Assembly: GCA_003140785.1 (NCBI GenBank)
Contig: PLKY01000236.1
Location: forward strand, 1 to 12,314
Length of the DNA stretch: 12,314 nt
Origin: Acidobacteriaceae bacterium
GTDB taxonomy: Bacteria; Acidobacteriota; Terriglobia; Terriglobales; Acidobacteriaceae
Reading direction: 5' to 3'
In this document: positions 1-6,700 of the stretch, piece after piece
How the letters are laid out: every line of letters begins with the position of its first letter
Numbering within the stretch: position 1 is the stretch's first letter
The notes under the pieces: model-generated
Told to the model about the DNA's origin: nothing
The model's input: only the letters and a program-made list of their open reading frames with translations
Databases searched by the model: none
Made by a program: the position numbers and the translations under genes

Positions 1-199
1 AAATTTCCCTGAGAGCGCCTCCTTCGGTATACACCAAAGGAACCATTCCAGCACCGTGGGCCGGCCCTCGGCGGGTTGCGGCGGCTCTTTAGCCGAGTCG
101 GCTGAAGCAGGCTCGGCTATACAATGGCGCAGGATGAAACCGGCCATCACGGAATCTCGGATCGGAAAGACTGCATGCGTCTCTGCTGGCCTGGGAACC

Positions 200-784
200 A
201 TGACGAGCCGTGGAAGGAATTTGTTTTCCAAATCCAGGGCAATCGCTGTGGCGGCGTTGCTGCTGGCGATTGCCGGCGTTTTGGGATGCCGCCATTCCGG
301 GCCGCCTGTGGAGAGCGACGGCCCCGATTCGCTTGGGCTCACCAGCTCGGACATTCGAGATGGGCAGCAGATTCCTGATAAGTTCACGTGCAACGGCGCG
401 AATATTTCTCCGGCGCTCGGCTGGGGTACACCTCCGGCCGCAACCAAAAGCTTCGCACTGATTCTCAATGACCGCGACGCGCCGATGGGTTCTTTTGTGC
501 ACTGGGTGATCTTCGATTTGCCGGTAACGACCTCGGCTCTCGATGGATCGGTGCCGGCCGTCGGTCAGCTTGCCAATGGCGCGCGCCAGGGCCGCAACGA
601 CTTTGACAATTTCGGGTATGGCGGTCCGTGCCCCGACCACTCCGAGCATCATTACGTGTTCATGTTGTTTGCGCTGGATACAAAGCTGAATCTGTCCGCG
701 GGCGCAACGCGCACACAATTGGACGACGCCATGAAAGGCCACGTGCTTGCGCGTGGCAAGTTCGAAGCCAGATTCCATCGCTAG
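200..784 (+). CDS. YbhB/YbcL-family (PEBP-like) lipoprotein
   Basis: Phosphatidylethanolamine-binding-protein family (bacterial YbhB/YbcL, 'Raf kinase inhibitor-like'). Bacterial members are small ligand-binding proteins of poorly known physiological role. With the ATG at 200 the protein has 194 residues: a basic N-terminus, a hydrophobic stretch about 13-29 and a lipobox ending VLGC with Cys30, so an envelope lipoprotein is predicted. Family landmarks follow in order: DRDAP (91-95) with HW (101-102), GYGGPCP (139-145), then HHY and FALD (150-160); these line the anion-binding pocket in known structures. The frame is open further upstream to 56 with an ATG at 134, but only the 200 start puts the signal peptide at the N-terminus; the ribosome-binding site there (GGGA) is weak. 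It converges on the MFS gene with a 19-nt gap. Family assignment is firm; the ligand is unknown. Confidence 0.88.
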   Translation: MTSRGRNLFSKSRAIAVAALLLAIAGVLGCRHSGPPVESDGPDSLGLTSSDIRDGQQIPDKFTCNGANISPALGWGTPPAATKSFALILNDRDAPMGSFVHWVIFDLPVTTSALDGSVPAVGQLANGARQGRNDFDNFGYGGPCPDHSEHHYVFMLFALDTKLNLSAGATRTQLDDAMKGHVLARGKFEARFHR

Positions 785-803
785 TCGTGCGCGTCCATTT
801 TGT

Positions 804-2045
804 TCACGAAGCGCTCAGCTCAGCGCCCTTGGCTTCGTGCCCCACCGAAGCGAGCGCCGCCAACGTCAGCGCCACAAGCACCACCGTAATCGCCAGCACC
901 GGAGGATACGTGCCCCATCGCTCCGCCACCAGCGCCTGCGCCCTGCCATTCCACGAAGTGACCAGTCCGCCTAGCTGATAGGCTAGTCCCGGCGCGGTGG
1001 CCCGCACCGGCGCAGGAGACAGCTCCGTGAGATACGCCGGAACCACGCCCCAGGCTCCCTGCACCATGAACTGCATCACGACAGCGCCGATTCCCAACGT
1101 GATGGCATTGTGCCCGTACGCATAAAGCGGAATCACGGGAATCGCCAGCAGCGCCGCAGTCACGATAGCACGCTTGCGGCCCCATCTTTCCGAGAGCTCC
1201 CCAAACACATAACCGCCCGCGATGGAGCCGAGACCATACAGGACGCCAATCAACCCCACCGTCTGGGGAGAGAGCTTCATCTGCACAGTCAGGAATGTTG
1301 GATACACATCCTGCGTGCCGTGCGAGAAGCTCATGAACGCTGTCATCAACAAAACAAGAAACAGGAACGTCGGAAGGAATTTGAGGATCTGCGCAGGCAG
1401 AGCGGGCGCCTGCCGGCGATTGGCGCGGTTCCCAGCTCCTGCCAGCCAAACCGGCGATTCATCGACGCGCGTTTGCACGTAGAGCACAAGCAGAGCAGGA
1501 CTGGCGCCGACCATGAACAGTCCCCTCCATCCGATCAGCGGGAAGAGGAGCGCAAACGCGGCAGACGCCAGGATTGAACCCAGCGCATAGCCCTCCTGCA
1601 GGATGCCGGAGAATGCGCCGCGGCCCTCCTTGGGCAGCGATTCAAAGGCCAAGGCCGCTCCCACGCCCCATTCCCCACCCATCGCAATCCCGAAGAGAGC
1701 ACGCAGCACCAGGAGCACGCTCATCGACGGCGCAAAAGCGCACGCTAGCTCAATCACCGAGAAGCTGAGAATGTTGAAGACCAGCACGGGCCGGCGGCCA
1801 TATCTGTCCGCCAACATGCCGAAAACCAAGGCGCCTACCGGCCTGAAGGCCTGAGTGAGAAAGACCGCGCCCAGCACATCGGAGGGCTTCGTGCCGAAGT
1901 CCGTCGCGATGGCCTTGACACAAAAAATCAGAAGAAAGAAATCCAGGCTGTCGAGCGTCCATCCCAGAAAAGAGGCCACAAACGCGTTGCGTTGCGAGCG
2001 GCTCAGATTTTGGAAGTCGCGGACGAAAGACATGATCGGGAGCAT
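804..2045 (-). CDS. MFS transporter, SHS (sialate/lactate:H+ symporter)-like
   Basis: Major facilitator superfamily carrier of 413 residues, about 12 predicted membrane helices, inner membrane, presumably a proton-coupled organic-anion importer. Visible motifs are GWTLDSLDFFLL (28-39), MFS motif A as GMLADRYGRR (76-85), the AMGGEWGVGA segment (121-130) typical of sialate/lactate (SHS) carriers, GTQDVYPTFL (243-252), and a second motif A (GELSERWGRK, 282-291). These favour the SHS family, whose characterised members carry lactate, pyruvate or sialate; substrate cannot be fixed from sequence alone. The ATG at 2045 is preferred over the in-frame ATG at 2033 because AGGGAAG lies 8 nt upstream of it. 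The gene stands alone, divergent from the YceI gene with 254 nt between the starts. No catabolic gene is adjacent to suggest the substrate. Confidence 0.9.
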   Translation of the reverse strand: MLPIMSFVRDFQNLSRSQRNAFVASFLGWTLDSLDFFLLIFCVKAIATDFGTKPSDVLGAVFLTQAFRPVGALVFGMLADRYGRRPVLVFNILSFSVIELACAFAPSMSVLLVLRALFGIAMGGEWGVGAALAFESLPKEGRGAFSGILQEGYALGSILASAAFALLFPLIGWRGLFMVGASPALLVLYVQTRVDESPVWLAGAGNRANRRQAPALPAQILKFLPTFLFLVLLMTAFMSFSHGTQDVYPTFLTVQMKLSPQTVGLIGVLYGLGSIAGGYVFGELSERWGRKRAIVTAALLAIPVIPLYAYGHNAITLGIGAVVMQFMVQGAWGVVPAYLTELSPAPVRATAPGLAYQLGGLVTSWNGRAQALVAERWGTYPPVLAITVVLVALTLAALASVGHEAKGAELSAS

Positions 2046-2299
2046 AGCAGACGCTTCCCTGCGCTATGCCATGACTCCGCATTGCCGGTTCATGCGCCGC
2101 AGTCCCCTTCCTGGTATCCCCTCGATATTTGTTGCAACGAATACTCTGCCTGAAGCGTCTCATTTGCAGGCACTCTGCGTGTCCTCGGGCACGATACAGC
2201 TCTTCCCCTCGCGCGCATAACCATTCCCGGCTCGGTCCCAATGGACCAGGCCAAAAACCTACAGCGGCCCAACGGCCCCCTATCCAAAGGACGTGATCG

Positions 2300-2875
2300 A
2301 TGAAGCGATTGGCATTACTGACTGGCATTCTGACGCTCGCCGGCCCTCTGGCCCTGGCGCAAACTTCCACTTGGGTGCCCGACAAGGCACACAGCGAGGT
2401 CGACTTTTCCATTCTGCACATGAGCTTGTCGCGTGTGAACGGCCGCTTCGGCAATATCGGCGGCGCCATCACCTGGGACGAAGGCGACATCACAAAGTCC
2501 ACCGTGAATGTCACCATCGACGTCACCTCAATTGACACCGGTGTGAGCGGAAGAGACAACGACCTCAAAAGCGCGAACGTCTTCGACGCTGCGCAGTTCC
2601 CCACCGCGACCTTCGTCAGCACCAGCGTCGCGAAAAACGGCAGCGGTCTCACAGTGAACGGCAATCTGACTCTTCATGGAGTTACGAAGCCAGCGACACT
2701 TGCAGTGGAGGGTCCAACGGGTCCGGTTCCGGGCATGGACCATAAGCCGCATGCCGGATTCTCAGCGACCACGACCATTACCCGGACCGCGTTCGGCATC
2801 GCGCCGAAGTATCCGGCAGCGATGATCGGCGATGACGTAAAGCTCACCATCGAACTGGATGTAGCCAAGCAATAA
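2300..2875 (+). CDS. Secreted YceI-family protein (polyisoprenoid-binding-like)
   Basis: YceI-family periplasmic lipocalin-like protein, 191 residues, the usual family length. A Sec signal peptide (residues 1-20, ending ALA before Gln21) precedes the single YceI domain, which starts at STWVPDKAHSEVDFSILHM and includes the GRF (48-50), SANVFDAAQFPTATF (about 89-103) and LTLHGVTKPATL segments. Structures of homologues bind a long isoprenoid inside a beta barrel, linked to quinone or polyprenol handling or stress; the role here is not known. An AAAGGA ribosome-binding site sits 8 nt before the ATG. A MarR-type gene follows on the same strand after 81 nt, so it may regulate or be co-transcribed with this gene. 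A hairpin lies in that gap. Confidence 0.92.
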   Translation: MKRLALLTGILTLAGPLALAQTSTWVPDKAHSEVDFSILHMSLSRVNGRFGNIGGAITWDEGDITKSTVNVTIDVTSIDTGVSGRDNDLKSANVFDAAQFPTATFVSTSVAKNGSGLTVNGNLTLHGVTKPATLAVEGPTGPVPGMDHKPHAGFSATTTITRTAFGIAPKYPAAMIGDDVKLTIELDVAKQ

Positions 2876-2883
2876 CGCACCGC

Positions 2884-2924
2884 ATGCGGACAAGAAGGCT
2901 GCTTACGCCGTCTTCAGTCCGCAT
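2884..2924 (+). terminator. Stem-loop between yceI-like and marR-like genes (attenuator or weak terminator)
   Basis: ATGCGGAC at 2884-2891 pairs perfectly with GTCCGCAT at 2917-2924. The 25-nt interior can pair further (AAGAAGGC against GCCGTCTT, with mismatches) to make a long stem. It starts 9 nt after the YceI stop codon. No U-tract follows, so an intrinsic terminator is not certain; it could instead be an attenuator or an mRNA 3'-end stabiliser. Confidence 0.4.
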
Positions 2925-2933
2925 CGTCAAAAT

Positions 2934-2945
2934 CAATCATGATTG
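2934..2945. promoter_or_regulatory. 12-bp perfect palindrome before the MarR-type gene (possible operator)
   Basis: CAATCATGATTG is a perfect inverted repeat that ends where the GGGAG ribosome-binding site (2945-2949) of the MarR-type gene begins. MarR proteins usually bind short palindromes in their own control region, so autoregulation is a reasonable guess. The site is short and the assignment is inference. Confidence 0.3.
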
Positions 2946-2956
2946 GGAGACGAGCA

Positions 2957-3514
2957 ATGGCGGCTCTGAAGCATGAAATCGCGCAGGAACGTCCTTTCTC
3001 AGGTCCCGCGGAAGAGGCGCTTCTGAACTTGATGCGGACTGCCGATTGTCTCCAGCGGGAGTTTCAGCGCGTGAGCCGCGAGTGGGGCGTGACCAGCACG
3101 CAATATAACGTGCTGCGCATCCTGCGCGGCTCACATCCGCGCGGCCTCACCTGCTCCGCTATCGGCGACAGGATGATTACCGCCGAGCCGGATATTACCC
3201 GGTTGCTCGCGCGGCTCAAAGCTCTCAAGCTGATTCGCCAGCAGCGCGACCGTCAAGATCGGCGTGTGGTGTGGACGCAAATCTCCGAAGCTGGACTCGA
3301 GTTATTACGCCAGATGGATCCGACAGTTCGGCGCACTCCCCAAAAGCTGCTCGGCCATCTGTCGGAGCGCGATTTGGCGGATCTGACTCGCTTGCTGGAG
3401 CTGGCACGCAAACCTTGCGCGGATGGGCAGAACGGGGTAAGTTGCGATGGCAATCCCGCGGCTGAATTCGAAGGATGTGAAGGAACGCGGCCCGCAGGAC
3501 CGACGTCGAGTTGA
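2957..3514 (+). CDS. MarR-family transcriptional regulator
   Basis: Winged-helix MarR-type DNA-binding protein, probably a homodimeric ligand-responsive repressor. With the start used here it has 185 residues: N-terminal helices (about 17-45), the helix-turn-helix region YNVLRILRGSHPRGLTCSAI...EPDITRLLARLKALKLI (about 50-93) and a wing carrying RDRQDRR (97-103). The ATG at 2957 is chosen over the in-frame ATG at 2939 because GGGAG lies 7 nt upstream and the extra six residues have no family equivalent. The C-terminal tail (about 152-185) is Gly/Pro-rich, beyond the normal MarR fold, and holds three cysteines (154, 163, 174); whether it matters is unknown. The YceI gene upstream is the most likely regulatory partner. 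Confidence 0.88.
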   Translation: MAALKHEIAQERPFSGPAEEALLNLMRTADCLQREFQRVSREWGVTSTQYNVLRILRGSHPRGLTCSAIGDRMITAEPDITRLLARLKALKLIRQQRDRQDRRVVWTQISEAGLELLRQMDPTVRRTPQKLLGHLSERDLADLTRLLELARKPCADGQNGVSCDGNPAAEFEGCEGTRPAGPTSS

Positions 3515-3518
3515 TGCT

Positions 3519-3610
3519 CTCGAACCTAAGCTGGGAAGATTGAACTTCGGAATCGAAGCTCGGAATTAAACCTCGAAAATCCAGGCTCGGAACCCTGGCC
3601 TCGACCTAAC
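3519..3610. repeat. Degenerate ~13-14-nt tandem repeat with CTCG phase
   Basis: Seven consecutive units start with CTCG or a near variant at 3519, 3531, 3545, 3559, 3572, 3586 and 3600; unit length is 12-14 nt. Best-matching units are CTCGGAATTAAAC and CTCGGAACCCTGGC. Several units also form small stems (CTTCG/CGAAG at 3545-3558, CCAGG/CCTGG at 3581-3598). It fills the space between two convergent genes and may act in 3'-end formation on both strands; that role is inference. Confidence 0.5.
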
Positions 3611-3624
3611 AACCAGTTAGATTC

Positions 3625-4371
3625 CTACCGGCTCACGATCTTCTTCGCCACAGTCTCTTCGTCTACGTCGGCCTGAATAATTTTATTGTGCAGGCAATAG
3701 AGCGCTAACTCGAGCCGGTCCGATACACCTAACTTGTCGTAGATCTTTCTAAGATAATTCTTGATGACCTGCTCAGTCGTTCCCAGTTGAAAGGCAATTT
3801 CCTTGTTTCGCTTACCCTGCGTGATGCAGGTAATAATCGCCATTTCCTTGGGGGACAACCGTGGCTGGCTCCGCGGACTTACCAGCGCGGCCGCCTGTGA
3901 TCGATACGCATCAATAACCCAATTTACGGATTGATTGTCGATCCAGGTTTCGCCGGCGGCAATTCTCCGCACGCAGCGCACCAGCAGGTCCGGCGAGATG
4001 GAACGGGAGATGATTCCCCGAACACCCCGGCGGTAGAGTTCCACCGTCTGATTCTCGTCGGCAGAAATGGCTTGCACAATGAGCTTCACATCCGGCGCTA
4101 CGCGCAAAAGATCCGGGATGGCGCTGGTCGTGCCAACGAGCAGGCCGCCTTCCAGGAGCACAACGTCGGTGGGATAGCGCTCGATTGCAGAGCGTAGATT
4201 GTCAAAAGAGTCCGCCTGCGCAACGACGCGAAGATCGTCTTCCAGCGCAAAGATCTTTCGGATTCCAACTCGATATATAGCCTGAGAGTCCGCAAGAATA
4301 ATACGGATCGCACCTGGTCTTGCCGGTCCGTCAACTACTTCGCCTTCAGGAGTTTCGTCCAAGAATTCCAT
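3625..4371 (-). CDS. NarL/LuxR-type response regulator with degenerate receiver domain
   Basis: A 248-residue two-domain regulator: receiver-like domain about 22-140, then a LuxR-type helix-turn-helix about 171-228 (LSPKEMAIITCITQGKRNKEIA, GTTEQVIKNYLRKIYDKLG). The DNA-binding half looks intact. The receiver fold is recognisable, but the phosphorylation residues are not canonical: Glu74 (in VVLLEGG) replaces the acceptor Asp, Arg123 replaces the conserved Lys, Ala101 aligns with the switch Thr/Ser, and only one acid (Asp28) remains in the usual Asp pair. It is therefore probably controlled without phosphorylation, or held in one state. There is a 21-residue acidic N-terminal extension. The ATG at 4371 has no strong ribosome-binding site. 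The PilZ gene ends 30 nt upstream on the same strand, suggesting co-transcription. No histidine kinase is nearby. Confidence 0.87.
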   Translation of the reverse strand: MEFLDETPEGEVVDGPARPGAIRIILADSQAIYRVGIRKIFALEDDLRVVAQADSFDNLRSAIERYPTDVVLLEGGLLVGTTSAIPDLLRVAPDVKLIVQAISADENQTVELYRRGVRGIISRSISPDLLVRCVRRIAAGETWIDNQSVNWVIDAYRSQAAALVSPRSQPRLSPKEMAIITCITQGKRNKEIAFQLGTTEQVIKNYLRKIYDKLGVSDRLELALYCLHNKIIQADVDEETVAKKIVSR

Positions 4372-4401
4372 AAATAGGCTGCAAACCGCCAGCGTATTAC
4401 C

Positions 4402-4749
4402 TCACCGCTCCGCAAACCGGTAATCGTCGATGGTTGCAGCAGCCTGGTACTGGCCCTGGCTCAAAAAGCAGCGTACCACACGACCATGGCACCGAACCAT
4501 GACATCGGCCGGCGCGCCTAGCACATCTCCAGGCATTCGAATTGAAAAGTCGATGCCCTGCCCAACTTCAAGCGGGTCATGCAGCTCAAGCAGCACGCCG
4601 CTTGCCGAAACATTCCGCGTGAGAGCCTTGGACTCCTCCTGGTCGGAAGAAAGGAACGCCTGGAGCGAGAGTGGAAAACGGACCGCACAACGGACTTCTT
4701 TCTTCGAAGCGGCCGCGTGTGAGTGGTCATCCTTGTGTGCGTAATTCAT
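4402..4749 (-). CDS. PilZ-domain protein, predicted c-di-GMP binder
   Basis: A single-domain PilZ protein of 115 residues, cytoplasmic. Both c-di-GMP signature elements are present: RxxxR as R20-CAV-R24 and the N-x-S-x-x-G box as N46-VSAS-G51, so cyclic di-GMP binding is predicted. The beta-barrel region runs about 18-110. The ATG at 4749 is chosen because AAGGA lies 9 nt upstream; a GTG at 4794 would add 15 residues but has no good ribosome-binding site. The N-terminus is rich in His, Lys and Asp (HKDDHSH). It is followed by the LuxR-type regulator, so a c-di-GMP input to that regulator is conceivable but unproven. Its target process cannot be told from this window. Confidence 0.88.
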   Translation of the reverse strand: MNYAHKDDHSHAAASKKEVRCAVRFPLSLQAFLSSDQEESKALTRNVSASGVLLELHDPLEVGQGIDFSIRMPGDVLGAPADVMVRCHGRVVRCFLSQGQYQAAATIDDYRFAER

Positions 4750-4925
4750 TTTTGGGTGTCCTTCATGCTGCTTCCCAGAGTTATCGCTTTTCACAACCTA
4801 AACGACACTTTAACTTAAATTTCAGATTAAACGTAGGGCACGAAAGTTTTTCGGTAGGTAATTGATTATGTACCATGCCGTCTGGGACTTGCAGATTGCC
4901 TAAGTCTCCCTGAACCGTAGCGGAG

Positions 4926-6197
4926 CTACTTTCGGGGAAAGAAGGCCGCCGAAGCACCCACCCACGCCTGATTTCTATTGTGATCCACACCCATCATTTT
5001 TCCCCGCCCGAGGCGAATGAGAGAGAGAGCAGGGGTCAATTTCCCGCCGTCCGGCCACATATAAAGGATCCGGAACTCGGCCTGGGTCAGCCCGTGCGGC
5101 GTGTCGATCGTCGGCACAAAACTCATCCGCTGCTGCAACAAGTAACCTGAACGCTCCGCGGCAGGAATTGCCTCAAGCTGAGACTGCGTCGGATCGAACT
5201 GGATACCTTTGCCCGCAAAACTGAAGAGAGGCTTGAGCAGCAGGTCGTTATAGACGGTGTCTGGGCCGGTGGTTGTCGGAAGCAACACCCTGTCGGCAGC
5301 GAGTTTCGCCCGGCCCGGACCTTCAAGAAACTCGTCGACGAAGACGGCAGGAGGGACCACTGCGCTGGGTGCGCCCGGGCCCAACAGCCACGGCACGGAA
5401 AACTTGCTGATCAGGAAATACCAGTTCGGATGGCCAGCCCACTCTACGTCCCATGGATGCGTCAGATCAAAGGGCAAACGAACGCCGCGTCCGATCAGCT
5501 CATCGGCAATTGCCCGGTTATAGATACGTTGGATCGGCACTAACCGGCCATTCGCGTTTCGAAAATGCAGTTTGTTGCCTACAGCCTTCAGTTCGGTGAT
5601 ATCAACGATTGCAATGCCGAGACGCTTCGCCGTGCTGGTAAAGTCAGGCAGAGTTTTCTGATGCAACGGATCAACCTCTGTGAGCACCACGTTCTCTGGA
5701 TCATGACCAGCCAGGACGGTTCGTGCCAAAAGATCCCAATAACTTGCTTCATTGAGCCCGCCAAGGAGGGTACCCAGCGTGTCCGGCAGGCCATAAATCT
5801 GCCGATAAGTCGAACAAAGCAGGGCCTGGTACCCAAACACCGACGGGAATGCCTGGATTTCAACCAATCTGGGAACAAGTTCGTCCCCTTCGTCGCGTAC
5901 CAGGGCAAAATCGGCGGTAAGAAAATGCGGATGCGGCGTCTCGTTCGCCACGCAGTAGCCCTGCGGAATGGCTTGCCGCGCCGCTGAAAGATAGTTCGCG
6001 TCGGCAATCAAGCGAAATGCAAGTGCCGCGCCTTCGTCCGCCATCCGCTGCAAGAGCGACTCGGGCACAAAAACGGGCGTTTCGGAGACGCGAAACTCCA
6101 CTTTCGCAGCGCACTGTTCATTGAGAAGCTCACGAAGCGCAGCGTACTTTTCGTCGGAGTAATTCCGATTGAAGCGGGTTCGCAGCTCAGGAATCAC
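4926..6197 (-). CDS. Conserved hypothetical protein with ATP-grasp-like C-terminal motifs
   Basis: A 423-residue, apparently soluble protein without signal peptide or membrane segments. The C-terminal half resembles an ATP-grasp ligase: LLLKPLFSFAGKGI (319-332), with Lys322 and the GKG loop in the pattern of the nucleotide-binding strand and glycine-rich loop, then EFRILYMW (374-381), and a final RLGRG...NRNQAWVG block (395-414) where the Mg2+-ligand Asn is expected. The N-terminal half has HPHFLTADFALVRD (89-102) and LVEIQAFPSVFGYQ (111-124), which I cannot assign. If the fold is right, it joins a carboxylate to an amine or thiol using ATP; the substrate is unknown. The start is GTG at 6197, with AAGGGG 6 nt upstream. 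It is divergent from the repeat-peptide gene. ATP-grasp is a motif-level inference. Confidence 0.68.
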   Translation of the reverse strand: MIPELRTRFNRNYSDEKYAALRELLNEQCAAKVEFRVSETPVFVPESLLQRMADEGAALAFRLIADANYLSAARQAIPQGYCVANETPHPHFLTADFALVRDEGDELVPRLVEIQAFPSVFGYQALLCSTYRQIYGLPDTLGTLLGGLNEASYWDLLARTVLAGHDPENVVLTEVDPLHQKTLPDFTSTAKRLGIAIVDITELKAVGNKLHFRNANGRLVPIQRIYNRAIADELIGRGVRLPFDLTHPWDVEWAGHPNWYFLISKFSVPWLLGPGAPSAVVPPAVFVDEFLEGPGRAKLAADRVLLPTTTGPDTVYNDLLLKPLFSFAGKGIQFDPTQSQLEAIPAAERSGYLLQQRMSFVPTIDTPHGLTQAEFRILYMWPDGGKLTPALSLIRLGRGKMMGVDHNRNQAWVGASAAFFPRK

Positions 6198-6700
6198 ACG
6201 GATCCCCTTTCTAGGGCGCGGCTGTTCACCAATAAAGATAACGCCCGCTGCGATGTCGGATTCTAAGCTTGGTCCGAATCGAGTTGCGGGAAGCTTTTTC
6301 CAACCAGCGAAAGCTATATGCCACAGCAGGCTGGCGCAGAGGAGTTACTGAGGAAACCTTCGAAAGCGCCGTGCCTTGAGCATTCGGCCTGCCAACTTCG
6401 AGCCTGGCCGTAGAGTGTGACTCCTTTGTAAATACTGGATGCACCTAATCTAGGTCGAATTGTCTCGACTTTGGACCAATCTTGTCCCGATTTTCAATCT
6501 TTGGCTTTTATCTGAATTTGTCTATATCTATTCTGTTTTCTTCAGTTTTTTCCGATATTTTTTGGACGAAGAGTCCCCCATCGGTCCTATCGGCAAAAAA
6601 GAATTTATGATTCCGGTACTTTTGTTGTAGATTTCGTGCACCTTTTAGGTTAGTCTTTTCCCTGCGTGCCCCTCTCTCCGCACGCAAGGAGTCTAACTTC
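6198..6700. promoter_or_regulatory. 503-nt intergenic region between divergent genes
   Basis: I see no convincing gene here. The left part should hold the promoter of the ATP-grasp-like gene (minus strand). The right part is T-rich on the plus strand (about 6490-6560). Two similar 13-mers, TTGTCTCGACTTT (6460-6472) and TTGTCCCGATTTT (6482-6494), lie 22 nt apart. A weak sigma70-like pair, TTGTCC (6482-6487) and TTTTAT (6506-6511) with an 18-nt spacer, would give the repeat-peptide mRNA a leader of roughly 180 nt. A hairpin at 6663-6686 precedes the ribosome-binding site. The open frames inside this stretch have no recognisable protein character. Confidence 0.35.
6663..6686 (+). promoter_or_regulatory. 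Leader hairpin abutting the ribosome-binding site of the repeat-peptide gene
   Basis: TGCGTGC (6663-6669) and GCACGCA (6680-6686) are perfect complements around a 10-nt pyrimidine loop. The last stem base is also the first base of the AAGGAG ribosome-binding site (6686-6691). Folding could affect ribosome access or protect the mRNA; no experimental basis. Confidence 0.4.

Noticed and set aside
60..130. Promoter at TATACAAT just upstream of the PEBP-like gene
   Set aside because: A -10-like TATACA exists at about 118, but no acceptable -35 lies 16-18 nt upstream and the nearby AGCCGA/TCGGCT palindrome confuses the signal; too weak to list.
89..778. 229-residue open frame on the minus strand
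   Set aside because: Antisense to the PEBP-like gene; Arg/His-rich composition with no family features, typical of a GC-rich shadow frame.
805..839. CACGAAGC/GCTTCGTG hairpin as a terminator for the convergent pair at the left end
   Set aside because: The stem is real but lies inside the 3' end of the MFS coding sequence, has a 19-nt loop and lacks a T-run on either strand.
1750..2664. 304-residue open frame on the minus strand
   Set aside because: It overlaps the MFS gene in another frame and runs antisense to the YceI gene; both of those have clear family motifs and this frame has none.
6226..6444. 72-residue minus-strand frame in the long intergenic region
   Set aside because: Basic, compositionally random sequence, no ribosome-binding site seen, no recognisable domain; more likely promoter or leader DNA.
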